From positions 682,001-746,000 of the forward strand of contig NZ_JARJBB010000001.1 of assembly GCF_029269835.1 (NCBI RefSeq): a DNA stretch of 64,000 nucleotides, read 5' to 3'. This stretch comes from Streptomyces tropicalis (GTDB lineage Bacteria; Actinomycetota; Actinomycetes; Streptomycetales; Streptomycetaceae). The notes beneath the pieces are model-generated. The model was not told where the DNA came from, ran no database searches, and saw nothing but the letters and a program-made list of their open reading frames with translations. Each line of letters opens with the position of its first letter. The first letter of the stretch is position 1. This document shows positions 34,611 to 42,601 of this stretch, one piece after another. A program made the translations under genes and the position numbers.

Positions 34611-35549
34611 CTACGCGTACGCAGGCAGCGAGCGGAACCACTCGACGGTCTCGGCCAGCCCCTCTTCGAGCGGAACCGCCTCCAGCCTCATGAAGAGACC
34701 GCGGAGCGCCGCATCGTCGGCCTGGGAGTCCCGTACATCCCCACGTCGGGGCGCCTCATGACGGATCTCGACCGCCAGTTCCAGTGTCTTGGCGAGCCGG
34801 TGGGCGAGTTCCAGGACGCTGACTCTGGTGCCGAAGGCCAGGTTGACCGGGCTCGCGTGGGTCACCTTGCGCACGACGGCGTCCGCGAGTACCCGCGCCA
34901 CCGTGCCGACGTACGTGAAGTCGCGGGTCTGGTGGCCGTCCCCGAAGACCGTCAGCGGCCGGCCGCGCAGAGCGGCGTCGATGAAGGCCGGCACGACCGC
35001 CGCGTAGGCGTGCCCGGCCGACTGCCTCGGGCCGTAGACGTTGAAGAAGCGGAAGGCGAGGGCCGGAAGCCCGAACGCCGTTCCGTAGGCGAGCACGTAG
35101 GCCTCGGTGGCGAGTTTGCTGGCCGCGTACGGGCTGAGCGGACGGGTCGGCAGATCCTCGTGCTTGGGCAGGGCGGTGACCGAGCCGTACACCGATGACG
35201 ACGACGCGGCGACCACGTGGGTCCGCCGGCGGCGGCACGCCTCGAGGATGCGTACGGTGCCCGTGGCGTTGACCTCGTGGCTGGCGAACGGATCCGCCAG
35301 GGAACGCGGCACCGACGGCCGCGCGGCCAGGTGCACCACGGCGTCGGCGTCTGCCAGCACGTCCTCGACCAGTTCCCGGTCGAGGATGCTGCCCTCGACC
35401 AGCTCCACGTCGGTTCCCGCGAGATTGGCCGCGAACCCGGTGCTCAGGTCGTCCAGGGCGACGACCTTGCCGACGGTGGAGCGGGAAGCGAGTTCGCGGC
35501 AGAGGTTCGATCCGATGAACCCGGCGCCTCCGGTCACTACGACATTCAA
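34611..35549 (-). CDS. UDP-GlcNAc/UDP-sugar 4-epimerase (WbpP-like SDR)
   Basis: The 312-residue extended SDR protein has VTGGAGFIGSNLCRELASR at the N-terminus, VHLAARPSVPRS, ASSSSVYG, and SPYAASKLATEAY (catalytic Tyr-x-x-x-Lys), then FRFFNVYGPRQSAGHAYAAV, a pattern typical of WbpP-type 4-epimerases. I place the start at TTG 35549. It overlaps the stop of the upstream glycosyltransferase (TTGA) and follows GAAAGG. An upstream in-frame GTG at 35582 would add 11 residues. With the dehydrogenase it could supply UDP-GalNAc or UDP-GalNAcA. It is last in its unit. Confidence 0.83.
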   Translation of the reverse strand: MNVVVTGGAGFIGSNLCRELASRSTVGKVVALDDLSTGFAANLAGTDVELVEGSILDRELVEDVLADADAVVHLAARPSVPRSLADPFASHEVNATGTVRILEACRRRRTHVVAASSSSVYGSVTALPKHEDLPTRPLSPYAASKLATEAYVLAYGTAFGLPALAFRFFNVYGPRQSAGHAYAAVVPAFIDAALRGRPLTVFGDGHQTRDFTYVGTVARVLADAVVRKVTHASPVNLAFGTRVSVLELAHRLAKTLELAVEIRHEAPRRGDVRDSQADDAALRGLFMRLEAVPLEEGLAETVEWFRSLPAYA

Positions 35550-36754
35550 CGGTTCGCACCTTTCGGTAGGGAGGTCGGCCACCAGCCGCGCGCACGGGCG
35601 ATGGAGGCATAGAGGTCATGGGTGTCCTGGACCAGGCGCTCGGCCCCGAACCGCTGTGCCGCCCGGACGCGGGCCTGCTGCCCCATCCGGTGGCGGAGCC
35701 GGTCGTCGCGCAGGAGGCGGACGACCTGGCGGACGAGCTCCGGGGTGTCGGGAGGTGCCAGCAACCCGGTGTGCCCGTCCTGTACCACTTCAGCGACACT
35801 GCCCACGTTCGTGGCCACAGTGGGTACACCGGCAAGGGCCGCCTCGATGAGGCTGACCGGCGTGCCCTCGTTGTCGGAGGTGAGCAGCACCAGATCCGCG
35901 GCGGCGTACACCGTCTCCACATCGGGGCGCCAGCCCAGCAGGTGGAGGGACTCGCTGAGATCGGTGGCCGCCCTCAGGTCGCCCAGCAGGTCGCCGTCCC
36001 CGCAGACCACGAACCGGGCGTCCGGCACCGCGCGGCGCACCTCCCGGGCCACCGACAGAAACCGGTCGGGGCGTTTGATTCTCGTCACCCGCCCGACAAA
36101 GGCCACGACCGGGCAGTCCGCCGGCAGGCCGAGTCGTTCCCGTGCCTCCGAACGTGGAGGAGACGCGGCCAGTGACGTGCCGGGCGGCACCACGGCGTAC
36201 TGCCGGATCCGGCCGATCCCTGCGTCCAGGAGATCGTCGCGAACGCTCTGGCCCACTGCCACCAGGCGGTCGGTGACGGTCGCCATGCCACGCTCGGCCT
36301 GGACCACCAGCCGCGTCTTCGCCGGTGTGAAGTAGCCGTGCAGGAGGTGGCCGTGAAAGGTGTGCACCCTTGCCGGCACGCGCGCGAGCACGGCCGCCGC
36401 GCGTCCGAGCGCGCCCGCCTTGGCGGTGTGCGTGTGCACGATGTGCGGTCGGAACCGGCGCATGGCAGCCGCCAGTTCGGCCAGTGCCCGAAGGTCGTCG
36501 GTGGGCCTCACGGCCCGGCCCAGGGTGGGAACCCGGCAGATCCGCACATCGGGCGCCCTCTGGTCCACGTAGTCGGCCTCGTCCGGGCCGACGAAACCGG
36601 CGTAGAGCCGGTGGTCGAACGACGCGGTGTCGAGTCCCCGCATCAGCGTGGAGACCTGGAGGGCCGGACCGCCCACGTTCATCCGCGCGATGACTCTCAT
36701 CACCCGGATCCGGGAGTCCGCGGGGCCGTCGGCACGATGCCGGGCAACAACCAT
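35546..36754 (-). CDS. GT4-family glycosyltransferase
   Basis: The 402-residue GT-B enzyme has RVIARMNVGGPALQVSTLMRG (N-terminal acceptor domain), HIVHTHTAKAGALGRAAA, VHTFHGHLLHGYF, AFVGRVTRIKRPDRFL, and the donor-site LTSDNEGTPVSLIEAALAG with E-x7-E. ATG 36754 follows GGTGAGG at short distance; an in-frame ATG at 36700 (MRVIARMN) is the alternative and is nearer the conserved start. It should add one sugar of the repeat unit at the inner membrane face. The stop overlaps the epimerase TTG start, so the pair is translationally coupled. Confidence 0.85.
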   Translation of the reverse strand: MVVARHRADGPADSRIRVMRVIARMNVGGPALQVSTLMRGLDTASFDHRLYAGFVGPDEADYVDQRAPDVRICRVPTLGRAVRPTDDLRALAELAAAMRRFRPHIVHTHTAKAGALGRAAAVLARVPARVHTFHGHLLHGYFTPAKTRLVVQAERGMATVTDRLVAVGQSVRDDLLDAGIGRIRQYAVVPPGTSLAASPPRSEARERLGLPADCPVVAFVGRVTRIKRPDRFLSVAREVRRAVPDARFVVCGDGDLLGDLRAATDLSESLHLLGWRPDVETVYAAADLVLLTSDNEGTPVSLIEAALAGVPTVATNVGSVAEVVQDGHTGLLAPPDTPELVRQVVRLLRDDRLRHRMGQQARVRAAQRFGAERLVQDTHDLYASIARARGWWPTSLPKGANR

Positions 36755-36873
36755 AGAGCCTCACCGCGTTCCCTGGTCCGCCACCGTTACGTGATCACCA
36801 CGCACGGCCATGCTGGCAGGGGCGTCCGGGGCGACGGGGGTGCCGTGCCGTCCGGTCGGGGGCGGCGCCACAC

Positions 36874-37791
36874 CTATGGAGTACGCGGCCGGGTGTGCGC
36901 CTGATCGCCGCCCCCGACTGCGTCGCGGCTCCCTGTCCGTCGGGCCGGGACGAACGCCACACGGAACATCTTGGGCCAGAACTTCCCGGTGATCAGGAAC
37001 TGGTCCGTTCCGGGGACTGCCGCGATGCCGTTCAGCGTCGCCCCCGGGGCGAGCTCCTCCGGGCGGAGCAGGCCCGATGCGTCGATACCCGCCGTCACCG
37101 CACCGGTTCCGGGGTCGATGCGCACGATCCGGTCGGTGGGAAGCACGTTGGCGTACACGACGCCACCGACGCACTCGAGCTCGTTCAGTTCCGTCAGCGG
37201 CCGGCCCCCGTCGGTCACGACGACCTCACCCGTTTTCGCGAGCGTACGCGGGTCACGGAACGTCAGCCGACTCGAGCCGTCACTCGTCACCAACCGGTTG
37301 CGTCCCCGCTGGAGGCATACTCCCCAGCCGTCGTCCGGATAGCGGACACGGCGCAGCTCCGCGAGGGTACCGGCGTCCCGCTCGATGGCGATGCGGTCCC
37401 TCCAGGTCAACTGCCACAGCGTCCGGCCGAGCAGCGTGATCCCCTCACCGAAGAGCGGCGCCGGCAACGCGGCGCGCACCGCGGGTGGTTCGCCCGCCGG
37501 ACCGGCCCCGACGGCTGACCGGGCCGCCAGCCCTGTGCTCTCGTAGAGCGTGCCACCGGCCATCTCCAGGCCCTCGGTGAACGCCTTCGGGTCGTGGGGC
37601 AGGGTCTGCAGCACTTCGGCCCGCAACTGCTCGACCCCGGGCACGGCGGCGGTCGGCTGCCGGTCGGCGTTCCGGGGCCGATGCGCGGCGCCGAAGGTCT
37701 CGGCCCCACGGTGCACCGGACCTCCGGCCCCGCACGATCCGAGGGCGAGCGCCCCCGCGAGTGCCATGGCCCCCGGCCGCCGCAGGCGCAT
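36874..37791 (-). CDS. Glutaminyl-peptide cyclotransferase (glutamine cyclotransferase) lipoprotein
   Basis: The roughly 305-residue protein has an N-terminal hydrophobic signal ending in LALGSC, a lipobox-like site (Cys at about residue 18). It is followed by a five-bladed propeller of the plant/bacterial glutamine cyclotransferase family: DPKAFTEGLEM, LYESTGL, LTWRDRIAIERDAGTL, PDDGWGVCLQ, LTELNELECVGGVVYANVLPTD, and TLNGIAAVPGTDQFLITGKFWPKMF. The WGVC and LNELE motifs are family hallmarks. It would convert N-terminal Gln to pyroglutamate on exported proteins. ATG 37791 lacks a clear Shine-Dalgarno sequence. It lies 80 bases after the sortase-anchored protein gene. Confidence 0.8.
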   Translation of the reverse strand: MRLRRPGAMALAGALALGSCGAGGPVHRGAETFGAAHRPRNADRQPTAAVPGVEQLRAEVLQTLPHDPKAFTEGLEMAGGTLYESTGLAARSAVGAGPAGEPPAVRAALPAPLFGEGITLLGRTLWQLTWRDRIAIERDAGTLAELRRVRYPDDGWGVCLQRGRNRLVTSDGSSRLTFRDPRTLAKTGEVVVTDGGRPLTELNELECVGGVVYANVLPTDRIVRIDPGTGAVTAGIDASGLLRPEELAPGATLNGIAAVPGTDQFLITGKFWPKMFRVAFVPARRTGSRDAVGGGDQAHTRPRTP

Positions 37792-37871
37792 CCGGCGGAA
37801 ACCGACCACGGGCACGGCGCCCCGGCCGAAGCCTGGGCGCCGTGGTTTCCCCGCGTGGAGGTGAGGCACCG

Positions 37872-38540
37872 TCACGAACTGCGGCGACGGCGCACGGCCA
37901 GCATCCCGCCACTTCCCGTCACGAGCAGAGCCGCCGCGGCGCCACCCAGGGCCAGGGACTTCTCGCTGCTGCCGGTGTTGGCGAGGCCGGCCTGGTGCGG
38001 CCCCGGCGCCGGGTGGCCCGGACCGCGTCCCTCGTCTCCAGGACCGTGGCCGTGCCCACCCGGGTGGCCCGGGTTGCGTCCGTCGTCCACACCTCCCCGG
38101 TCGTGTCCGCCGGGGTGGTGCGGCGGGGTGGGGGACGGGCTCGGGCCGGTGACTCTGCCCTGCACGTAGATGGTGGTGCCGACGCTCTGGTCGGGGTGGT
38201 TCGAAGTAAGCCGGAAGACGTGCCAGCCGTGGGGGGCGTTCCTCGGAATGGTCACGGTTCCCGACACCGTTCCGTGGCTGTCGGCCCGGAAGTGGCCGAG
38301 AACGATCGGCCTCGATTCCAGCAGCACCGTGATGGCCGAGCGGCGGCCGAAGACGCCGCTCGAGCTGAAGCTCAAGGTCTCTCCGACGGTCACGGTGTTG
38401 CTGCTGACACTCAGCGGCGGAGGCGGCGGCGGATACGGTTGCGCTTGGGCGGTCTGCGCTGCCGCCAGCGGTACGGCGGCCAGCACCACTGCGGAGGCCG
38501 TCGATGCAAGCGCGACGCGCCACCTGGACGATGTCGTCAT
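37872..38540 (-). CDS. Sortase-E-type (LANTG) cell-wall-anchored surface protein
   Basis: The 222-residue precursor has a signal peptide (about 1-34, VALASTASAVVLAAVPLAAA). A Pro-rich start to the mature protein leads into one beta-sandwich-like domain of about 90 residues (VSSNTVTVGETLSFSSSGVF through TTIYVQGRV). A long Gly/His/Pro-rich linker follows, then a sorting signal: LANTG at about residue 188, a hydrophobic helix (LALGGAAAALLVTGSGGM) and the basic tail RRRRSS. LAxTG is the class E sortase motif used in Streptomyces, so the protein should be linked to peptidoglycan. ATG 38540 is 4 bases after GAGGG. It heads the minus-strand unit and is divergent from the BY-kinase gene. Confidence 0.8.
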   Translation of the reverse strand: MTTSSRWRVALASTASAVVLAAVPLAAAQTAQAQPYPPPPPPLSVSSNTVTVGETLSFSSSGVFGRRSAITVLLESRPIVLGHFRADSHGTVSGTVTIPRNAPHGWHVFRLTSNHPDQSVGTTIYVQGRVTGPSPSPTPPHHPGGHDRGGVDDGRNPGHPGGHGHGPGDEGRGPGHPAPGPHQAGLANTGSSEKSLALGGAAAALLVTGSGGMLAVRRRRSS

Positions 38541-38836
38541 TTCCCTCACTCGCTCTCCCTCGGTCCAGTCCGGGCGGCCGACATCGGCCATGCTCAAACC
38601 TGGTCGACAAGATCAGACATAGGAAATAGATGGGACGAAGGGGGAACGGCTAACACGACGCCACCCAGGAGTCACCGGATGGAGTGGCGGCCCTGTGTGC
38701 CGCTCGGGTCATTCGGTGGGCGGAATGGGGGTGGCTGCCTGCGCGGGGACGCCTGAATCCCTATGTTCTGCTCTGCGCAAGAGGGAACAGAATGTCTGGG
38801 TACGGGCCGTTCCCTTCGAACTATGAGGGGTGCAGC
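38541..38836. other. Divergent promoter region, surface protein / BY-kinase
   Basis: These 296 bases separate the LANTG protein from the preferred BY-kinase start. The AT-richer 38590-38660 segment probably carries both promoters. No operator was recognised. The part after 38792 would be coding if the upstream ATG is used. Confidence 0.4.
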
Positions 38837-40297
38837 TTGGATCTCCACGGATTCCTGAAGGCTCTTGTCAGGCGCTGGCCGACCGTCCTGCTCTGCCTGG
38901 TGCCCACCGTCGGGGCGGCACTCGCCGTTACGTTCCTCAGCGCTCCCGTCTACGAGGCCAGGACGCAGCTCTTCGTCGCCACCCGGAGCGGTGAGGACTC
39001 GGCCCAGCTGAACCAGGGGCAGAGCTTCTCGCAGGCACGCGTCCAGTCGTACGCGGCGATCGTGCCGACCCGTCAGGTCACCGAACCGGTGGTGAAGGAG
39101 CTGGGGCTGCACACCACACCGGAGGAGCTCGCGTCGCAGATCACCGCCGTCGCTCCGCTCAACACCGTGCTGATCGACATCGCCGTACGGGACACCGTGC
39201 CCGAGCGCGCCGCGCGCATCGCCAACGCCGTGGCCGCGCGGTTCAGCGCAGTCGTCGAGCGGCTGGAGACGCCCAAGCACAGACCCGGCACGGCAAGGTC
39301 CAAGAGCCACGCGGACGACGAGACCACGACGTCACCGGTCTCACTGGGCGTCACCGAGACAGCCGTCGCCCCCACCCACCCGGTCTCGCCCCGCCCGCTG
39401 CTGAACCTGTCCGCAGGGGTGTTCGGCGGACTGCTGCTGGGTGCCGGATCGGTCGTCCTGCGCGAGACCCTCGACACCACGCTCAAGAGCAGCGAGGCGC
39501 TCGGCGAGCTCACCGCGTTGCCGGGCCTCGGGACCATCCCGTTCGACAGGAACGTCCCGAGGCGGCCGCTCGTCAGCATGGACGGCCACTCCAAGCGGGC
39601 GGAGGCCTTTCGCAAGCTGCGGACCAATCTGCAGTTCTCACAGGTCGACGACCGGCCCCGGATCATCGTGGTGACGAGTTCGGTGCCTGGGGAGGGAAAG
39701 ACCAACACCGCGGTGAACCTCGCCCTCTCGCTGGCCGAGGCCGGCGTCTCCACATGCCTGGTGGACGGCGACCTGCGCCGTCCGTGTGTGGCCTCGACCT
39801 TCGGCCTGGTCCAGGACGCCGGTCTCACCACGGTGCTCATCGGGCAGGCTCGCATCGAGGACGTGATGCAGCAGGCCGAGGGCAGGCTCGCGGTCCTCGC
39901 CAGCGGGGCCGTGCCGCCCAACCCCACCGAGCTGCTCTCCTCGGGGCGCATGACAGAGGTGCTGAACGAACTGGCGGACACCTACGAGGTCGTGATCGTC
40001 GACACCGCGCCGCTGCTGCCGGTCGCCGACACCGTCGGACTCGCCTCGCTCGCCCAGGGTGCGCTGCTCGTGGTCCGCGCCGCCAGGACCAGCCGGGACC
40101 AGGTACGCACCGCCGCGGCGTCGCTGGACCGTGTGGGCGTCCGCGTCCTCGGCACCGTCTTCAGCATGGCCCCCGTACCCAAGGGCGACCCCTACGGCAC
40201 CTACGGACGGTACGGCGAGCTGCCCGCTCCCCGCGCGTCCGCTCCCGAGGAGGAGGCCGACGAGCCTGCGGGCGCGGGCGGCGCGGGTCAGAGGTGA
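38837..40297 (+). CDS. Wzz-type chain-length determinant fused to BY-family tyrosine kinase
   Basis: The 486-residue protein has a Wzz domain with TM1 at about 15-35, the extracytoplasmic segment YEARTQLFVATRSG and on, and TM2 at about 188-210. A cytoplasmic bacterial tyrosine kinase follows: Walker A SSVPGEGKTNTAVNL (about 281-295), Walker A' CLVDGDLRRP (about 309), Walker B VVIVDTAPLLP (about 388) and a C-terminal Tyr cluster YGTYGRYG (about 452-459) for autophosphorylation. It controls polymer length with the Wzy polymerase. I prefer TTG 38837 (LDLHGFLKALVRRW, AGGGG seven bases upstream); ATG 38792 after GAGGG is a good alternative adding 15 residues. Confidence 0.87.
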   Translation: MDLHGFLKALVRRWPTVLLCLVPTVGAALAVTFLSAPVYEARTQLFVATRSGEDSAQLNQGQSFSQARVQSYAAIVPTRQVTEPVVKELGLHTTPEELASQITAVAPLNTVLIDIAVRDTVPERAARIANAVAARFSAVVERLETPKHRPGTARSKSHADDETTTSPVSLGVTETAVAPTHPVSPRPLLNLSAGVFGGLLLGAGSVVLRETLDTTLKSSEALGELTALPGLGTIPFDRNVPRRPLVSMDGHSKRAEAFRKLRTNLQFSQVDDRPRIIVVTSSVPGEGKTNTAVNLALSLAEAGVSTCLVDGDLRRPCVASTFGLVQDAGLTTVLIGQARIEDVMQQAEGRLAVLASGAVPPNPTELLSSGRMTEVLNELADTYEVVIVDTAPLLPVADTVGLASLAQGALLVVRAARTSRDQVRTAAASLDRVGVRVLGTVFSMAPVPKGDPYGTYGRYGELPAPRASAPEEEADEPAGAGGAGQR

Positions 40298-40893
40298 CCC
40301 GGGTCCTGTTCGTCTGCACGGGCAACCTGCACCGCTCGGTGCTCGCCGAACGGCTGCTCACCGCCCGGCTGCGGCCCGGCTCGGCCGTGCGGCCGGGGAG
40401 CGCCGGCACGGCCCCTTGGCCCGGCCTCGGCATGGACGTCTCCACCAGGCAGGTGCTGGAGAAGCTGGGAGGTGACGGCTCGGGCTTCACGGCCCGCATG
40501 CTCACCGAGTCGCTCGTGGCGGAGGCGGCGCTGGTCCTCGGGCTCGCACGCGAGCACCGGGAGGCGGCGGTGCGGCTGGTGCCGTCGGCGCTGCGACGGT
40601 GTTTCACCCTGAGGGAGTTCGTGCGTCTGGCCACCCCGGAATCCGGCGGGGCACGAGGCGGCGGGACGGACCCGGTGGATCCGAGGTGCTTCGAGACCGT
40701 GGTGGCGGCCGCAGCAGGCCGCCGGGGAGCTGTCGCCCCGGTTCCACCGGCCGCGGACGACATCGCCGACCCGTGGGGGAAGCCCCGGGACGTACTGCAC
40801 GGGTGCGCCCTCGCGATCGACGCGGAGGTGAGCGGACTGGCCGGACTCCTGGACGGCGGCCGTCCCCCTCGATGTCAGCCTCCGCCCAGGTGA
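40294..40893 (+). CDS. Low-molecular-weight protein tyrosine phosphatase
   Basis: The 199-residue protein has the LMW-PTP P-loop CTGNLHRS (catalytic Cys8, Arg14) after the RVLFV strand, and the general-acid Asp in DDIADPWGKP at about 158. It probably dephosphorylates the Tyr-rich tail of the adjacent BY-kinase, the standard Wzc/Wzb pairing. GTG 40294 overlaps the kinase stop (GTGA). Residues about 105-155 form a Gly/Ala-rich insert relative to minimal LMW-PTPs (about 150 residues). The 3' end overlaps the convergent ThDP enzyme gene by 19 bases, marking the right edge of the polysaccharide cluster. Confidence 0.87.
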   Translation: MTRVLFVCTGNLHRSVLAERLLTARLRPGSAVRPGSAGTAPWPGLGMDVSTRQVLEKLGGDGSGFTARMLTESLVAEAALVLGLAREHREAAVRLVPSALRRCFTLREFVRLATPESGGARGGGTDPVDPRCFETVVAAAAGRRGAVAPVPPAADDIADPWGKPRDVLHGCALAIDAEVSGLAGLLDGGRPPRCQPPPR

Positions 40894-42566
40894 GTGGGGG
40901 CGAACATCCGCAGCAGCGCCGGGAGGACCACCACGGACGGCCCTGGTCCGGTCAGTGCCTTCGCCAGGTCGGTCTCCAGGGTCTCGGGGGTCGTGCGGAC
41001 CCCCGGGACGCCGAAGGACTCGGCCAGGGCCACGTAGTCGGGGCGGGTGAGCTCCGTCGCCGTGGGCCGGCCGAAGGCGTCGGTCATGTACTCGCGGAGG
41101 ATGCCGTAGCCGCCGTCGTCGATGATCAGCCAGGTGACGTTCAGGTCGTACTGGCGGGCCGTGGCGAGTTCGGCGATCGAGTACAGGGCGCCGCCGTCGC
41201 CGGAGACCGCAAGCACCGGGCGGGTGGGGTCCGCGGCCGCGGCGCCCAGGGCCGCCGGGAAGCCGTAGCCGAGGCCGCCGGCGCCCTGGGCCGAGTGCAT
41301 GGTGTTGGCACCGCGCGGGTCGAAGGCGGACCAGGCCCAGTAGGCCAGGATCGTCATGTCCCAGAAGGACGGGGCGTGCGCGGGCAGGGCGCGGCGGACC
41401 GCGGCCAGCACGTCCTGCTCCAGGGTGAGTTCCTGCGCCGCGATGCGGTCGCGGACCTTGGCCAGCACATCCCGTACGCGCTGCTCGGCGCCCGCGTCCA
41501 CGCGGTCCTCGACCGTCTCCAGCAGCGCCTGCAGGGCAAGACGGGCGTCGGCGTGGATCCCCAGTGCCGGATGGTTGGACTCGAGCTTGCCGGCGTCCGC
41601 CTCGATCTGGATCACCCGGCCGCGCGGCCTGAACGTGTGGTAGTTCGAGGACAGTTCGCCGAGGCCCGAGCCGACGACCAGCAGGACGTCCGCGTCCTCC
41701 AGGAAGTCCGTGGTGTGCCGGTCCTCCAGCCACGACTGGAGGGACAGCGGGTGCTCCCAGGGGAACGCGCCCTTGCCGCCGAAGGTGGTGACCACCGGGG
41801 CGTTCAGCCTCTCGGCCAGTGCCAGCAGTCTGCCCGAGGCGTCCGCCCGGACCACCCCGCCGCCCGCGATGATCGCCGGGCGGGCCGCCTTCGACAGCGA
41901 CTCGGCCGCCAGCGCCGTCAGTTCGGGGCGCGGCGGCACTTCCTCCAAAGTCGCGTCCATCGCCGTCACCACCGGCAGCCGCGCCTCGGCCAGCAGCACG
42001 TCCTGGGGGATCTCCACCCACACCGGGCCGTGCGGCACGGTGAGCGCCGACTTCCAGGCGGCGGCGATCGCCGAGGGGATCTGGGACTCGGTGCGGACCG
42101 TGTGGACCGACTTCACCACGCCCCGGAACGAGGCCGCCTGGTCCGGCAGTTCGTGCAGATAGCCGTGCCGGCCGCCGCCGAGTCCGGCCGTCGGGACCTG
42201 GCTGCTGATCGCCAGGACCGGCGCGGAGGCGGCCGCCGCCTCCTGGAGCGCGGCCAGGGAGGTGAGGGCTCCCGGGCCGGTCGACAGCAGCAGGGGCGCC
42301 GCCTCGCCCGTGATCCGGCCGTACGCGTCCGCCGCGAAGCCCGCGTTGTTCTCCACCCGCAGGCCCACGTACCGCAGTTCCGAGCGGCGCAGCGCGTCGA
42401 ACATGCCGAGGGCGTGCTGGCCGGGCAGTCCGAAGACGGTGGTCGCGCCGAGCCCGGTCAGGGTCTCCACGACCAGGTCTCCGCCGATGCGGCCGGGGGG
42501 AGGTTGGAGAGCGGCCTCCTTCTGGGCGGGCGTCGGACGGAGTACCAGGTCGTGGTCGTGGGTCAC
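40875..42566 (-). CDS. Thiamine diphosphate-dependent enzyme (acetolactate synthase-like; candidate 2-ketoarginine decarboxylase)
   Basis: The 563-residue ThDP enzyme has three domains. The N-terminal PYR domain has TTVFGLPGQHALGMFDAL and the cofactor-activating Glu in GLRVENNAGFAADAYGR. A central domain has IIAGGGVVRADAS. The C-terminal PP domain has VSGDGGALYSIAELATARQYD through IDDGGYGIL (GDG motif). GTG 42566 follows GAGGAG at about 11 bases. No regulatory subunit gene is adjacent, so true acetolactate synthase is unlikely. Paired with a ureohydrolase, it resembles AruI (2-ketoarginine decarboxylase) of the arginine transaminase route. That assignment is inferred. Confidence 0.8.
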   Translation of the reverse strand: MTHDHDLVLRPTPAQKEAALQPPPGRIGGDLVVETLTGLGATTVFGLPGQHALGMFDALRRSELRYVGLRVENNAGFAADAYGRITGEAAPLLLSTGPGALTSLAALQEAAAASAPVLAISSQVPTAGLGGGRHGYLHELPDQAASFRGVVKSVHTVRTESQIPSAIAAAWKSALTVPHGPVWVEIPQDVLLAEARLPVVTAMDATLEEVPPRPELTALAAESLSKAARPAIIAGGGVVRADASGRLLALAERLNAPVVTTFGGKGAFPWEHPLSLQSWLEDRHTTDFLEDADVLLVVGSGLGELSSNYHTFRPRGRVIQIEADAGKLESNHPALGIHADARLALQALLETVEDRVDAGAEQRVRDVLAKVRDRIAAQELTLEQDVLAAVRRALPAHAPSFWDMTILAYWAWSAFDPRGANTMHSAQGAGGLGYGFPAALGAAAADPTRPVLAVSGDGGALYSIAELATARQYDLNVTWLIIDDGGYGILREYMTDAFGRPTATELTRPDYVALAESFGVPGVRTTPETLETDLAKALTGPGPSVVVLPALLRMFAPTHLGGG

Positions 42567-42601
42567 TTGTGCTCGGTCTCCTCGGGGGTCGGGCGCGGGA
42601 A

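Noticed and set aside
40875..42566. Biosynthetic acetolactate synthase (ilvB)
   Set aside because: No ilvN-type regulatory subunit or ilvC gene nearby, and the operon partners are a ureohydrolase and a symporter.
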